Shown here: positions 25,577-34,978 of the stretch, piece after piece
Layout: every line of letters starts with the position of its first letter
Position numbering within the stretch: position 1 is the stretch's first letter
Origin: Halobaculum sp. MBLA0147
GTDB taxonomy: Archaea; Halobacteriota; Halobacteria; Halobacteriales; Haloferacaceae
Reading direction: 5' to 3'
DNA length: 64,000 bases
Assembly (NCBI RefSeq): GCF_041361345.1
Contig: NZ_JBGKAD010000001.1
Location: 558,001 to 622,000 of the forward strand
Translations under genes and position numbers: made by a program
Notes under the pieces: generated by a model
What the model was told of the DNA's origin: nothing
The model's input: only the letters and a program-made list of their open reading frames with translations
Database searches by the model: none

Positions 25577-26068
25577 GTGGGCGTGACACTCACCCTCGAC
25601 GGCGAGTCTCACCGACTGGACCCCGCCGAGGCACGCCGACTCCAGAGCGACCTCGCGACCGCACTCGCCGGCCGGACGACGTACGTCCACACCGCTGGCC
25701 ACCAGCGACCCGACGGGAGCTACGTCGTCGAACGCCGACGTGCCGACTCCGACGGCCACCGGAAGGTGTTCTCCCGGTTCGAGGCACTCCGAGCGCTGTA
25801 CCGCGACCTCCCACGGGAGTTCGACGCCGAGGCGGTCGGACGCGAGGGATTGACGGGACCGCGGCGACACCTCCTCGTCCGACACGTCGCCGAACACCCG
25901 GCGTTCGACTGCGAGTTGACCAGTCGGCAACCACTGACCGTCACCAAACACGACACGAGCGCTCCGGTCTCCGGACAGGACGCGGGGGAGTCGCCCACCG
26001 AGAGAACGGAACGAGAGCCGGCGACGACCGATCCCGAGTCCCCGTGTCACACGCCACCACACCGGTAG
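25577..26068 (+). CDS. DUF7528-like protein, N-terminus possibly frameshifted
   Basis: The conserved core runs from GTG 25577 (VGVTLTLDGESHRL) to the C-terminus and includes HTAGHQRPDGSYVVERR, HRKVFSRFEALRALYRDLP and RRHLLVRHVAEHPAFDC, which match a small haloarchaeal family annotated as DUF7528. The same frame is open and acidic upstream to about 25380, with a repeated DGDFAGDGD segment, but has no start codon there. A good ATG at 25312 lies in another frame and ends at a stop near 25396. An indel in an originally longer gene is likely. The core domain appears intact. Confidence 0.6.
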   Translation: MGVTLTLDGESHRLDPAEARRLQSDLATALAGRTTYVHTAGHQRPDGSYVVERRRADSDGHRKVFSRFEALRALYRDLPREFDAEAVGREGLTGPRRHLLVRHVAEHPAFDCELTSRQPLTVTKHDTSAPVSGQDAGESPTERTEREPATTDPESPCHTPPHR

Positions 26069-26124
26069 TGGCAAGCGACTCGCCCGACGCCAGCGTTTCC
26101 GGGCGGGCTCTCGGAGACGGTCGT

Positions 26125-27228
26125 ATGTCGGATCTGTTCGCGCCGCTGGAGTTGCGGGAGACGACGCTCCCGAACCGCGTGATGGTGTCGCCGATGTGTC
26201 AGTACTCCGCGCCGGAGGGGCGCGCGACGGACTGGCACCTGGTCCACCTCGGGTCGCGGGCCGTCGGTGGGGCGGGCGTCGTCCTCACGGAGGCGACGGC
26301 CGTCTCTCCCGAGGGTCGGATCACGCCCGACGACCTCGGCATCTGGACGGACGAGCAGGCCGACGCGCTCGCTCGCGTCGCCGACTTCGTCGCCGGGCAG
26401 GGGTCGGTCCCCGGGATCCAACTCGCCCACGCCGGGCGGAAGGCGTCGACGGCGTCCCCGTGGGACGGTGGCCACCCGCTCTCTCCGGACGGCGACGGGT
26501 GGACGGCGGTCGGACCGAGCGAGACGCCGTACCCTCGCGACGGCGACGAACAGCCGACGCGGGCCCTCGACACCGAGGAAGTCGCGGCTGTCGTCGACGA
26601 CTTCGCGGCCGCCGCCGAGCGCGCGTTGGCTGCGGGCTTCGAGATCGCCGAAGTCCACGCGGCGCACGGCTACCTGCTCCACGAGTTCTGCTCGCCGGTG
26701 ACGAACGACCGCACGGACCGCTACGGCGGCGACTTCGAGGGGCGCACGCGACTCCTCCGAGAGGTGACGGCCGCCGTCCGCGAGGTGTGGCCCGACGAGA
26801 AGCCGGTGTTCGTCAGAGTGTCCGCGACGGACTGGCTCGACGACCGGCCGTCGTGGACCGTCGACGACACCGCCCGACTCGCGCCACGACTGGCCGAGGC
26901 GGGGGCGGACCTGATCGACGTGAGTGCCGGCGGCATCCACCCGGACCAGTCCGTCCCCGCGACCGGACCGGGGTACCAGGTGCCGTACGCCGAGGCGATC
27001 GGCGAGGCGGTCGCGGCGGCGGACGCCGACCTCGCGGTCGGTGCCGTCGGCGGGATCACCGACCCCGAACACGCCGCGGCCGTCGTCGCGAACGACCGCG
27101 CCGACGCCGTGCTGATGGCTCGGGAGTTCCTCCGCTCGCCGTACTGGCCGCTGCACGCCGCCGCCGACCTCAACGCCGACGACGCCGTCGACTGGCCCGT
27201 CCAGTACCGACGGGCCGTCTCGAAGTGA
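26125..27228 (+). CDS. Old Yellow Enzyme family NADH:flavin oxidoreductase, copy 1
   Basis: A 367-aa YqjM/NamA-like ene-reductase. Visible are SPMCQYSA with the FMN-tuning Cys, LVHLGSRAVGGAGVV, QLAHAGRKAS, HAAHGYLLHEFCSPVTNDR with substrate-binding His residues, YGGDFEGR, and the C-terminal phosphate-binding block AREFLRSPYWP. These enzymes reduce activated C=C bonds using FMN and NAD(P)H. ATG 26125 matches the N-terminus of the tandem paralogue. It overlaps no other gene but starts 57 nt after the DUF7528 stop. Confidence 0.9.
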   Translation: MSDLFAPLELRETTLPNRVMVSPMCQYSAPEGRATDWHLVHLGSRAVGGAGVVLTEATAVSPEGRITPDDLGIWTDEQADALARVADFVAGQGSVPGIQLAHAGRKASTASPWDGGHPLSPDGDGWTAVGPSETPYPRDGDEQPTRALDTEEVAAVVDDFAAAAERALAAGFEIAEVHAAHGYLLHEFCSPVTNDRTDRYGGDFEGRTRLLREVTAAVREVWPDEKPVFVRVSATDWLDDRPSWTVDDTARLAPRLAEAGADLIDVSAGGIHPDQSVPATGPGYQVPYAEAIGEAVAAADADLAVGAVGGITDPEHAAAVVANDRADAVLMAREFLRSPYWPLHAAADLNADDAVDWPVQYRRAVSK

Positions 27229-27362
27229 GAACGAGAGTGCTCACGTCCGGCGAGTCCCGTGTCCGACACACGAACCGTACCGTCTACGACCACCACTGTT
27301 CTCGTCTCTCCCTACACGCTGATCCGAGTCTTTCGTGTGTTGAATCACCGACCTGCGACAGA

Positions 27363-27370
27363 TTTTTATC
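27363..27370 (+). promoter_or_regulatory. TATA-like box for second OYE gene
   Basis: TTTTTATC sits 23-30 nt before ATG 27393 in the 164-bp gap between the OYE copies, so copy 2 has its own promoter and a probably leaderless transcript. Confidence 0.55.
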
Positions 27371-27392
27371 AGAATCGATACTCACACCACGT

Positions 27393-28499
27393 ATGTCGTC
27401 AGAGTTGTTCGCGCCGCTGGAGGTCCGGGAGACGACGCTCCCGAACCGCGTGGTGGTGTCGCCGATGTGTCAGTACTCCGCCGAGGAGGGACGCGCGACG
27501 GACTGGCACCTGGTCCACCTCGGGTCGCGAGCCGTCGGCGGCGCGGGTGTGGTGATGGCGGAGGCGGCCGCCGTCGAGGAGCGCGGGCGGATCACGACCG
27601 GCGACCTGGGGTTGTACCGCGACGACCACGTCGAGCCGCTGTCGCGGATCGCGGACTTCATCGCCGAACAGGGGTCGGTCCCGGGTATCCAACTCGCCCA
27701 CGCCGGCCGGAAGGCGTCGAAGCGGCGCCCGTGGACCGGCCACAGACCGCTCACCGACGAGGAGGGTGCCTGGGAGGTCGTCGCACCCAGCGAGACGCCG
27801 TACCCGTACGAGGAGCACGATCCACCGACGACGCGGCGCCTCTCGCAGGGAGAGATCGAGAGTGTCACCGACTCCTTCGTCGCGGCTGCGGAACGGGCTC
27901 GGGAGGCCGGGTTCGAGTTGTTGGAGCTGCACGCGGCACACGGCTACCTGTTCCACGAGTTCTGCTCGCCGGTCGCCAACGACCGCACCGGCGAGTACGG
28001 CGGCGACTTCGAGGGGCGGACGCGGTTCCTCCACGAGACGGTCGCCGCGGTTCGGGAGGTCTGGCCCGAGGAGAACCCGCTGTCGGTGCGTCTCTCGGCG
28101 ACGGACTGGCTCGACGACCGGCCGTCGTGGACCGTCGACGACACTGCGCGACTCGCGCCACGACTGGCCGAGGCGGGCGCGGATCTGATCGACGTGAGTG
28201 CCGGCGGGATCCACCCGGAGCAGACGGTGTTGCGGTCGACACCCTCCTACCAGGTACCGTACGCCGAGACGGTCCGCGAGCACCTCCGCGCGGAGGGGTA
28301 CGACACACCCGTCGTCGCCGTGGGTGCGATCACCGAGCCGTCGCAGGCGGCGGCCGTCGTCGCCAACGACCGCGCCGACCTCGTCGCACTCGGCCGGGAG
28401 TTCCTGCGGACCCCGTACTGGACGCGCGGGGCGGCACACGAACTCGACGCGACGGACGCCCTGGAGTGGCCGATCCAGTACGGTTGGGCGACGGAGTGA
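27393..28499 (+). CDS. Old Yellow Enzyme family NADH:flavin oxidoreductase, copy 2
   Basis: A 368-aa paralogue of copy 1 in tandem, with the same motifs (SPMCQYSA, HAGRKASKRRPW, HAAHGYLFHEFCSPVANDR). Blocks of DNA are almost identical between the copies, for example the 80-nt segment encoding SATDWLDDRPSWTVDDTARL at about 26822 and 28096. The variable part is the central loop (residues about 115-150), which lines the active-site entrance in this family, so the copies may differ in substrate. Confidence 0.9.
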   Translation: MSSELFAPLEVRETTLPNRVVVSPMCQYSAEEGRATDWHLVHLGSRAVGGAGVVMAEAAAVEERGRITTGDLGLYRDDHVEPLSRIADFIAEQGSVPGIQLAHAGRKASKRRPWTGHRPLTDEEGAWEVVAPSETPYPYEEHDPPTTRRLSQGEIESVTDSFVAAAERAREAGFELLELHAAHGYLFHEFCSPVANDRTGEYGGDFEGRTRFLHETVAAVREVWPEENPLSVRLSATDWLDDRPSWTVDDTARLAPRLAEAGADLIDVSAGGIHPEQTVLRSTPSYQVPYAETVREHLRAEGYDTPVVAVGAITEPSQAAAVVANDRADLVALGREFLRTPYWTRGAAHELDATDALEWPIQYGWATE

Positions 28500-28604
28500 T
28501 CGGCGCACGGGCGGGTGTACCACGGGGAGACCCACGACGGGGTGACCGGACACACCACGAGACTGCGAACAACGCTTATCGGAGCGGCCCGTCAACGCAG
28601 AGGT

Positions 28605-29774
28605 ATGAGTTCCCGCGACGACGAGGATCTGGCAGCCCTGCTGTCTGACCTCGAGACCACGCTAGAGGACCTCCGCACGGAACTGGGCGACCGTCGCGGA
28701 GAGCGGCGAGACGAGAGACGGGGAGCGGACGACGGACGACGAGGTGACCGAGATCGGCGACCGACTCGACGTGGTGGCGACCGGCGAACGGAGCGGCGCG
28801 GTGACCGGGAGGGGTCACGAACGGACGACCGGCGACCACGTGACGACCGACGACCGCGCGACGACCGGCGATCGGACGACGGGTGGCGTCGGCGTCGCGA
28901 CGACGGCCCGCAGTTCGATCCGCCGTCCGTCGGAGACGTGTTGCGGTTCACGAACGAGTACACGATCCCGACGCTGATCGCGACACTGGAGGCGACCATC
29001 TCCGCGCTGGAGCTGTTCCAGAAGGTCGTCGGCGTCGTCGCGCCGGACGACGGAGACACGCGGCGGCGGCGACGCGACAGCGGGCAGTCGACGTTGGACG
29101 GCGTCGTGACGGACGCGAGCAGTGCGGCGACGGACCAGCTCACCCGCCGACTCGACGACCTCCGGACGGCGCTGTCGGAGACGGATCTCCCGCAGGACGG
29201 CGAGGCCCGCGACATCGTCAGCGAGGCGCGGGCGTTGACCGACGAGATCGAGTCGCGCGTCCGCGAGTCGCGGGCGACGGCCGACGAGGCTCGGGACAGA
29301 CGGGAGGGGGAGAGACGAGACGATCGCGACGGCGGGCGTGGCGGTGATCGACGCGACGGCGGCCACCGGGACCGCGGGAGCCGCGGGCGACGCGGTGACG
29401 ACGGGCGGCGAGGGGGTCGTGGCCGCCGGGACCGCGGCGGACGGTCCCGCGACGACGAGCCGGTGACCATCGACGTGGGTGGTCCAGACGACGGGAGTGA
29501 GGGCGACGGTGGTGGCAGCGCCGACGACAGGCGCGGCGATCGTGAGGGGCGTGGCGACACACGCGACGCGGAGCGAGGCGACGGAGCGGACGCCGACGAG
29601 ACCGGCGACGCGCCGGAGGTGGACGTGGAGGCGGAACTCCAGTCGATCAAACGCGAGATGGGAGACGACGAGGAGCCTGGAGACGGTGACGACTCCACGG
29701 CCGACGACTCGCACTCCGACGGCGGAGCCGACGACCGCGGAGCCGGGTCGGCCGGTGACGACACCGGCGCGTGA
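28605..29774 (+). CDS. Highly charged haloarchaeal protein (DUF7547-like)
   Basis: A 389-aa protein. A short N-terminal coiled coil (LAALLSDLETTLEDLRTEL) is followed by a Arg/Asp-rich low-complexity region (repeats of RPRDDR), then a conserved-looking hydrophobic segment (FTNEYTIPTLIATLEATISA, about residues 120-150), a helical part to about 240, another Arg/Gly/Asp repeat region and an acidic tail. The layout matches a haloarchaeal family of unknown function (DUF7547). ATG 28605 follows CTTATC at the right distance for a promoter. Confidence 0.7.
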   Translation: MSSRDDEDLAALLSDLETTLEDLRTELGDRRGERRDERRGADDGRRGDRDRRPTRRGGDRRTERRGDREGSRTDDRRPRDDRRPRDDRRSDDGWRRRRDDGPQFDPPSVGDVLRFTNEYTIPTLIATLEATISALELFQKVVGVVAPDDGDTRRRRRDSGQSTLDGVVTDASSAATDQLTRRLDDLRTALSETDLPQDGEARDIVSEARALTDEIESRVRESRATADEARDRREGERRDDRDGGRGGDRRDGGHRDRGSRGRRGDDGRRGGRGRRDRGGRSRDDEPVTIDVGGPDDGSEGDGGGSADDRRGDREGRGDTRDAERGDGADADETGDAPEVDVEAELQSIKREMGDDEEPGDGDDSTADDSHSDGGADDRGAGSAGDDTGA

Positions 29775-29836
29775 GAGCCGACGACAGAGCACCGACGGCC
29801 GACAGTGCGGACGGAGTGACCGAAGGAGAGACCGTC

Positions 29837-30316
29837 TCAGTCCTCGACGGGACGGAACCGGAACCCGTCCCACTCCTGACTCGCCGGCTCGCGGATGCCG
29901 GCCTCGGGGTCGCGGAGTTCGGCGGCGTACACCGGCTCGACCTCGTCGCCGATCTCGACGCCGTCCGTCGTGAGTTGCCCGAGCGCACGCACGTCCTCGC
30001 CGTCTACGTCGAAGGCGACGATGGCGAGGTGGTTCGGCTGGCGGACGCCGGGCGGGGTCGCCGTCGCGGTGGTCCAGGTGACCACCTCGGCGGTGTACTC
30101 GCGTAAGTCGACCGTCCCGACCCGCTCGGCCCCGTCGCGACTCACCGGGTGTGGCGGGTACGTGATCGACCCGTCCGCGTACTCGGCGGCCGCGAAGATC
30201 GGTTCGTCGGTGTCTGATGTTCCTGCCTCGTCGCTGTCTCCAGACCCGGACGCACCCGTACTCGCACTCGCTGCGCCGTCTCCCCTGTCCCGTGTCTCGT
30301 GGCTGTCGTCGGTCAT
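29837..30316 (-). CDS. OB-fold (DUF35-type) thiolase partner protein
   Basis: A 159-aa protein with an acidic N-terminal tail and an OB-fold domain (about 75-159, LREYTAEVVTWTTATATPPG and LAIVAFDVDGEDVRALGQL). DUF35 proteins pair with thiolases in archaea and bridge thiolase and HMG-CoA synthase. The usual zinc-binding Cys residues of the rubredoxin-like part are not seen. Its ATG overlaps the thiolase stop (ATGA at 30313-30316), so the two are co-translated. Confidence 0.82.
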   Translation of the reverse strand: MTDDSHETRDRGDGAASASTGASGSGDSDEAGTSDTDEPIFAAAEYADGSITYPPHPVSRDGAERVGTVDLREYTAEVVTWTTATATPPGVRQPNHLAIVAFDVDGEDVRALGQLTTDGVEIGDEVEPVYAAELRDPEAGIREPASQEWDGFRFRPVED

Positions 30317-31482
30317 CGTGCGGCCTCCAGGATCGTCGTCGTGACACAGTTCCCGAACCCGCCGACGTTACACGCCAGACCCACGTCGGCGTCCACCTGC
30401 CGCGGGCCGGCCTCGCCGAGCACCTGCTCGTAGATCTCCACCGCCTGCGCGACGCCGGAGGCACCCAGTGGGTGCCCCTTCGACTTCAGCCCGCCGGAGG
30501 TGTTCACCGGGAGATCGCCGTCGCGAGCCGTTCGCCCGTCAGCGGCCGCGCGCCACCCCTCGCCCTTCTCGGCGAAGCCGAGGTCCTCGAACTGCAACAC
30601 CTCGAGGATGGTGAACATGTCGTGGAGCTCCGCCACGTCCACCGCCTCGGGGTCGCGGTCGGCCATCTCGTAGGCGGCCGCGCCGGAGTCGACGACGGCA
30701 CCCATCGTCGTCGGGTCCGCGCGCTCGTGGACGACGTGGGTGTCCGTCGCGCCCGCGACACCCGAGATCACGGCGTACTCGTCGGCGAACTCGGCCGCGC
30801 GTGACTCCGGCACCAGCAACAGCGCCGCGGAGCCGTCCGTGATCGGACAGAAGTCGTACAGTCGCAGCGGGTCCGCGACGATCGGACTCTCCAAGACCGT
30901 CTCGCGGTCGACGGCCTCGCGGAACTGTGCGTTCGGGTTGTCGACGCCGTTCGCGTGGTTCTTCACCGCCACGTCCGCGAGACTCTCGCGTGGCGCGTCG
31001 TACGTCTTCAAGTACGCCCGCGCCGTGAGGCCGGCGAAGGAGGGGAGCGTGACGCCGTGTTTGTACTCGACCGGGTGCGTGAGCGAGGCGATCACGTCCG
31101 TCGCCTCCGCCGTCGTCCGGTGGGTCATCTTCTCGCCGCCGACGAGGAGCGTACAGTCGCTGGCGCCACTCGCGACCGACTGCCATGCGGCGTAGATCCC
31201 CGCACCGCCCGACGAGGAGGTCTGGTCGATCCGGGCGGTGTACGCCGGCACGGCACCCAGGTCGTGTGCCAGCGCGTTCGGGATGCCGGTCTGCCCCTCG
31301 AACTCGCCACTCGCCATGTTCGACACGTAGAGGTGGTCGACCGCGTCACCCGACACGCCGGCGTCGGCCAGGCACGCCTGGCCCGCCTCCGCCAGCAGGT
31401 CGCGCACCCAGCCGTCGCGCTCGCCGAACTGGGTCATCGAGGCGGCCACCACCGCCACGCGCTCGTCCGTCTGATCGTGCAC
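30313..31482 (-). CDS. Thiolase-family protein (acetyl-CoA acetyltransferase-like) lacking the usual nucleophile Cys
   Basis: A 389-aa archaeal thiolase of the SCP-x group. The active-site His block is SGGLKSKGHPLGASG, and the C-terminus has ACNVGGFGNCVTT. At the position where thiolases carry the acyl-accepting Cys the sequence reads RIDQTSSSGGAGIY, so the nucleophile appears replaced by Ser. The protein may act in a complex with the downstream OB-fold protein or have changed chemistry. The start is GTG 31482 (VHDQTDERVAVVAASM); the longer frame is not supported. Confidence 0.85.
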   Translation of the reverse strand: MHDQTDERVAVVAASMTQFGERDGWVRDLLAEAGQACLADAGVSGDAVDHLYVSNMASGEFEGQTGIPNALAHDLGAVPAYTARIDQTSSSGGAGIYAAWQSVASGASDCTLLVGGEKMTHRTTAEATDVIASLTHPVEYKHGVTLPSFAGLTARAYLKTYDAPRESLADVAVKNHANGVDNPNAQFREAVDRETVLESPIVADPLRLYDFCPITDGSAALLLVPESRAAEFADEYAVISGVAGATDTHVVHERADPTTMGAVVDSGAAAYEMADRDPEAVDVAELHDMFTILEVLQFEDLGFAEKGEGWRAAADGRTARDGDLPVNTSGGLKSKGHPLGASGVAQAVEIYEQVLGEAGPRQVDADVGLACNVGGFGNCVTTTILEAAR

Positions 31483-31600
31483 ACTCCCCCGAGTGGGCGG
31501 CGCGAACTTGTCCGTTTCCCACGCGAGTCGTCGCCGGTGTCGACGGCCGTCGTTCCGGTGGCGACGTGGCCCCTCTCCGTGTCGACACGTGTCGCACTCG

Positions 31601-31646
31601 GAGTAGTCCACGGGCGGATCGTGGAGTAGTCCACGGGCGGATCGTG
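31601..31646 (+). repeat. Perfect 23-bp tandem duplication
   Basis: GAGTAGTCCACGGGCGGATCGTG occurs twice back-to-back in the 244-bp gap between the thiolase gene and the divergent plus-strand gene. It may be promoter-associated or a replication slip. Confidence 0.8.
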
Positions 31647-31726
31647 GGACTGTGTGGACTCGGCTGGACTCTCGCCGACGCCGTGGACCGACAGGTCGAA
31701 GACCGCCCGCGTCGTGGCGTCGGGTG

Positions 31727-32263
31727 ATGCAGCCGCGGCACGGACGCGACGACGAGGACCCGACGGGTGTCGGCGAGAGTACGAACTGGGTCACCGAGGC
31801 GTTGGGTGCGGTGGTGCCGGCCGCGGTCGCTCGGTGGGCCGTCACCGTCGACGTGCACGTCGAGAACGGGACCCGCGTCGCCGCCGACGACGCCGACTCG
31901 GAGTCGGTGATCCGACTGCCGGTCGGCGAGCCGGTCGAGTTCACCGTCGCCATCGACAACCGCCTGCCGGCCCCGGTCGGTGTCGCCACGCCGCGACTCC
32001 AGTTGTGGCAGTGGGCCGTCGACGGCGAGGTCGAGGCGTCGGACGAGCCGCGGCGAAGGAGCGAGACGAGCAACGAACTGACACTGGAGGCGGGCGAGAC
32101 ACGTCGGATCTCGCGCACCTGGGACGGACTGTTCGAACGGACCCGCGGCACCCGTCACCGGTGGGTCGAACCCGACCCCGGTCGCCACACGCTCTCCGTC
32201 GCGATCCAGACGGAGCCACCGTGTGCCCGCGACAGTGTGACGTTGGACCTAGTGCGGCGGTGA
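31727..32263 (+). CDS. Haloarchaeal beta-sandwich protein of unknown function (DUF7974-like)
   Basis: A 178-aa protein. A beta-rich domain of about 110 residues (VTVDVHVENGTRVAADDAD, VEFTVAIDNRLPAPVGV, RTWDGLFERTRG, GRHTLSVAIQTEPP) resembles the small domain used in haloarchaeal proteins annotated DUF7974, similar to Ig-like folds. No signal peptide is seen. ATG 31727 is chosen because upstream residues are Arg/Pro-rich and atypical. Confidence 0.65.
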   Translation: MQPRHGRDDEDPTGVGESTNWVTEALGAVVPAAVARWAVTVDVHVENGTRVAADDADSESVIRLPVGEPVEFTVAIDNRLPAPVGVATPRLQLWQWAVDGEVEASDEPRRRSETSNELTLEAGETRRISRTWDGLFERTRGTRHRWVEPDPGRHTLSVAIQTEPPCARDSVTLDLVRR

Positions 32264-32264
32264 G

Positions 32265-32480
32265 GAGCGTGAGAGGACCGCCGAGAGAGGGAGAATGCCG
32301 AGAGACGAAGAGAGAGGACCGCCGAGAGACGGAGGGAGAGGGAGGGCCACCGAGGGAGAGAGAATGCCGAGAGACGAAGAGAGAGAGAGAGGGTCGCCGA
32401 GGAAGGGAGAACGCCGAGAGACGAAGAGAGAAGGAGCGGAGCGTGGAGTGAGAAGCGGCGAGAGAGTGAGAGGAGCAGCG
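32265..32480 (+). repeat. Polypurine tract with internal repeats
   Basis: A 216-bp stretch almost entirely of G and A on the plus strand. The motif GCCGAGAGACGAAGAGAGA recurs three times (about 32296, 32365 and 32411), along with CGCCGAGAGA variants. It separates the convergent DUF7974-like gene and dppF. No gene is seen in it. Mirror-like purine repeats of this kind can form triplex DNA. Confidence 0.75.
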
Positions 32481-32482
32481 GC

Positions 32483-33808
32483 TCAGTCGTCGTCGGCGAC
32501 GGAGCCGCGGGCGGCGGTTCCACTGGCCGGGGCCGCCACGTCGTCCGCGTGGAGGTGGCAGGCGGCGAAGTGTGTGTCCGTCCCGAACTCCGGAGACACC
32601 TCGTAGTCCGGCCGCTCCGTCGCACAGATACTCTCGTCCTCGAACGACTCCGTCAGCAACGTCGCGGCGTCGTCCCACTCGTCGGCCGCGACCGACTGGA
32701 TCGCCTCGTCGACGAGGCGCCCCGCCTCGCCGCCGGGTGTGCCGTCCGGGAAGAACCGGTCGCGGACCTCCGTCGTCGACTCCACCTCGAAGGTCCGGCG
32801 GTCGACCGCCCGCGTGAACTCGCGGACGGCGTCCCACTCGTGGTCGGCCACGTCGTACTGCGACGGGGCGATCAACTCCGGACACCGCGTCCGGAACCGA
32901 CAGCCCGAAGGCGGGTCGATCGGCGAGGGCACGTCACCCTCCAGCACGCTCTCGCGCCCCTCCGCACGCGGGTCCGGCACCGGGATCGACGACAGCAACG
33001 CCTCCGTGTACGGGTGCTGTGGGTTCTCGAACAGCTCCCGCTTGTCCGCGAGTTCGACGAGTTGGCCGAGGTACATCACCGCCACGCGGTCGGAGATGTG
33101 CCGGATCACCGACAGGTCGTGGGCGATGAACAGGTACGTCAGCCCGAACTCGTCTTGCAGTTCCTGCATCGTGTTCAACACCTGCGCCTGGATCGACACG
33201 TCCAGCGCCGACACCGGCTCGTCACAGACGACGAACTCGGGGTCGACGGCGAGAGCACGCGCGAGGTTGATCCGCTGGCGCTGGCCCCCGGAGAACTGGT
33301 GGGGGTAGCGGTTGTAGTGTTGCGGGTCGAGCCCGACCTTCTCCAGCAGTTCGCGCGCCCGCTCCTCGCGGTTGTCCGGGTAGAGCCCGTGTGCCTTCAT
33401 CGGCTCCTCGATGATGGGCCCGACCTTCATCCGCGGGTCCAGCGAGGACTGCGGGTCCTGGAAGATCATCTGCATCTCCTCGCGGCGCTCGCGCAGCCGG
33501 TCGCTGGACATCTCCGCGAGGTTCTCCCCACGGAAGTACACCGCGCCGTCCGTCGGGTCCAGCAGCCGCAACACCGTCCGCGCGAGCGTCGACTTCCCAC
33601 AACCGGACTCGCCGACGAGCCCGAGCGTCTCACCCTTCCGGATGGTGAACGACACGTCGTCGACCGCCCGCACCGGTGGGTCCGGGAACAGGCTCTCGAG
33701 GATGCCACTCGACTGGCTGAAGTGTTTCGTCAACCCGTCGAGTTCCACGAGCGGGTCGCCGAACGAGGCGTCCGGACCGGTCACGGTGTCTGGGTTCCCC
33801 TCGCTCAC
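32483..33808 (-). CDS. dppF: Oligopeptide/dipeptide ABC transporter ATP-binding protein (DppF-like)
   Basis: A 441-aa ABC ATPase: Walker [10 protein letters not shown], signature FSGGQRQR, Walker [15 protein letters not shown]-loop IAHDL. The oligo_HPY C-terminal motif [13 protein letters not shown] is present, followed by an extra roughly 115-residue acidic extension. It is the last gene of the operon; its GTG overlaps the dppD stop (GTGA). It energises peptide or sugar uptake by the DppBC permease. The solute could also be an oligosaccharide, since haloarchaeal Dpp-type systems vary. Confidence 0.9.
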   Translation of the reverse strand: MSEGNPDTVTGPDASFGDPLVELDGLTKHFSQSSGILESLFPDPPVRAVDDVSFTIRKGETLGLVGESGCGKSTLARTVLRLLDPTDGAVYFRGENLAEMSSDRLRERREEMQMIFQDPQSSLDPRMKVGPIIEEPMKAHGLYPDNREERARELLEKVGLDPQHYNRYPHQFSGGQRQRINLARALAVDPEFVVCDEPVSALDVSIQAQVLNTMQELQDEFGLTYLFIAHDLSVIRHISDRVAVMYLGQLVELADKRELFENPQHPYTEALLSSIPVPDPRAEGRESVLEGDVPSPIDPPSGCRFRTRCPELIAPSQYDVADHEWDAVREFTRAVDRRTFEVESTTEVRDRFFPDGTPGGEAGRLVDEAIQSVAADEWDDAATLLTESFEDESICATERPDYEVSPEFGTDTHFAACHLHADDVAAPASGTAARGSVADDD

Positions 33809-34974
33809 GGTCGCTCACCTCCGTCCGTCGAGACCGAGTCGTCGCCGGCCGCCGAGGGACTCCCCTCGTCGCGCCCCTGGCCCGACACGAGGTCGTCGCC
33901 GAACGCCGCGGTCGCGGCCGTGTCCAGCGGTTCGGAGTCGTCGTACCCCACGTCTTCGAACTTCACACACGAGACGTAGTGCGGGTCGCCGTCGTCGGCG
34001 ACGTCCTGCCACTCCGGGTGGACGCGCCGACATGCCTCCCGGGCCTCCGGACACCGGGTGTGGAACCGACAGCCCGACGGCGGGTTGATCGCCTCGGGCA
34101 TCACGCCCGTGATCGGCTCCAGTTGGCCCACCTCCGCGTCCGGCCGCGGGATGGAGTTGAGCAGCGCCTCCGTGTACGGGTGGTGTGTGTCGTAGAACAG
34201 GTCGTCCACGTCGGCGCGTTCCACGACCTCCCCGAGGTACATCACGTTGACGCGGTCGCAGATCTCCGCGACGACGCCCATGTCGTGGGTGACCCAGACG
34301 AACGCCGTGTCGTACTTCTCCTGGAGGTCGTCCACCAGGTCGAGGATCTGGCGTTCGACGGTCACGTCCAGTGCCGTCGTCGGCTCGTCCGCGATGATCA
34401 GCGACGGCTCACACGCCAGCGCCATCGCGATCAACACGCGCTGGCGCATCCCGCCGGAGAACTGGTGTGGGTACTCGTCGTACCGCACCTCCGGCTCCGG
34501 GATACCGACCTCCCGGAGCGTGTCGACGGCGATCTCGCGGGCCTCGCTCGTGGACACGTCGCGGTTCAACTCGACGAACTCCCGCACCTGGTCGCCCACC
34601 TTGAAGACGGGGTTGAGCGACTCCATCGGGTCCTGGAAGATGATCGCGATCTCGCGGCCGCGGATCTGCTCGCGCATCTCCCGCTCGCTCAGCATCTCGT
34701 CGGTCGGTTCCAGGTCCCCGTCGCGGGTCTCCTCGAAGTCGATCAACACGTCGCCGTCGTAGACGACGCGCCCGTCGACGATCTCGCCGGGGTTCTCCAC
34801 GAGACGGGTGATCGAGGTGCTGGCGACCGACTTCCCGGCACCGGACTCGCCGACGAGGCCGACCGTCTCTCCTTCGTTCACCGTGAAGGAGACGCCGTCG
34901 ACCGCACGGACCGTCCCCTCGTCGGTGAAGAACTGCGTCTTCAGATTCTCTACTTCGAGTAGTGTGTCACTCAT
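33805..34974 (-). CDS. dppD: Oligopeptide/dipeptide ABC transporter ATP-binding protein (DppD-like)
   Basis: A 389-aa ABC ATPase with Walker [10 protein letters not shown], signature FSGGMRQR, Walker [14 protein letters not shown] and H-loop WVTHDMG. The C-terminal motif [19 protein letters not shown] is of the oligopeptide class. The start ATG 34974 is 4 nt from the dppC stop at 34979, and its stop overlaps the dppF start. An acidic Asp/Ser-rich tail follows the oligo_HPY motif. Confidence 0.92.
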   Translation of the reverse strand: MSDTLLEVENLKTQFFTDEGTVRAVDGVSFTVNEGETVGLVGESGAGKSVASTSITRLVENPGEIVDGRVVYDGDVLIDFEETRDGDLEPTDEMLSEREMREQIRGREIAIIFQDPMESLNPVFKVGDQVREFVELNRDVSTSEAREIAVDTLREVGIPEPEVRYDEYPHQFSGGMRQRVLIAMALACEPSLIIADEPTTALDVTVERQILDLVDDLQEKYDTAFVWVTHDMGVVAEICDRVNVMYLGEVVERADVDDLFYDTHHPYTEALLNSIPRPDAEVGQLEPITGVMPEAINPPSGCRFHTRCPEAREACRRVHPEWQDVADDGDPHYVSCVKFEDVGYDDSEPLDTAATAAFGDDLVSGQGRDEGSPSAAGDDSVSTDGGERP

Positions 34975-34978
34975 AGAT

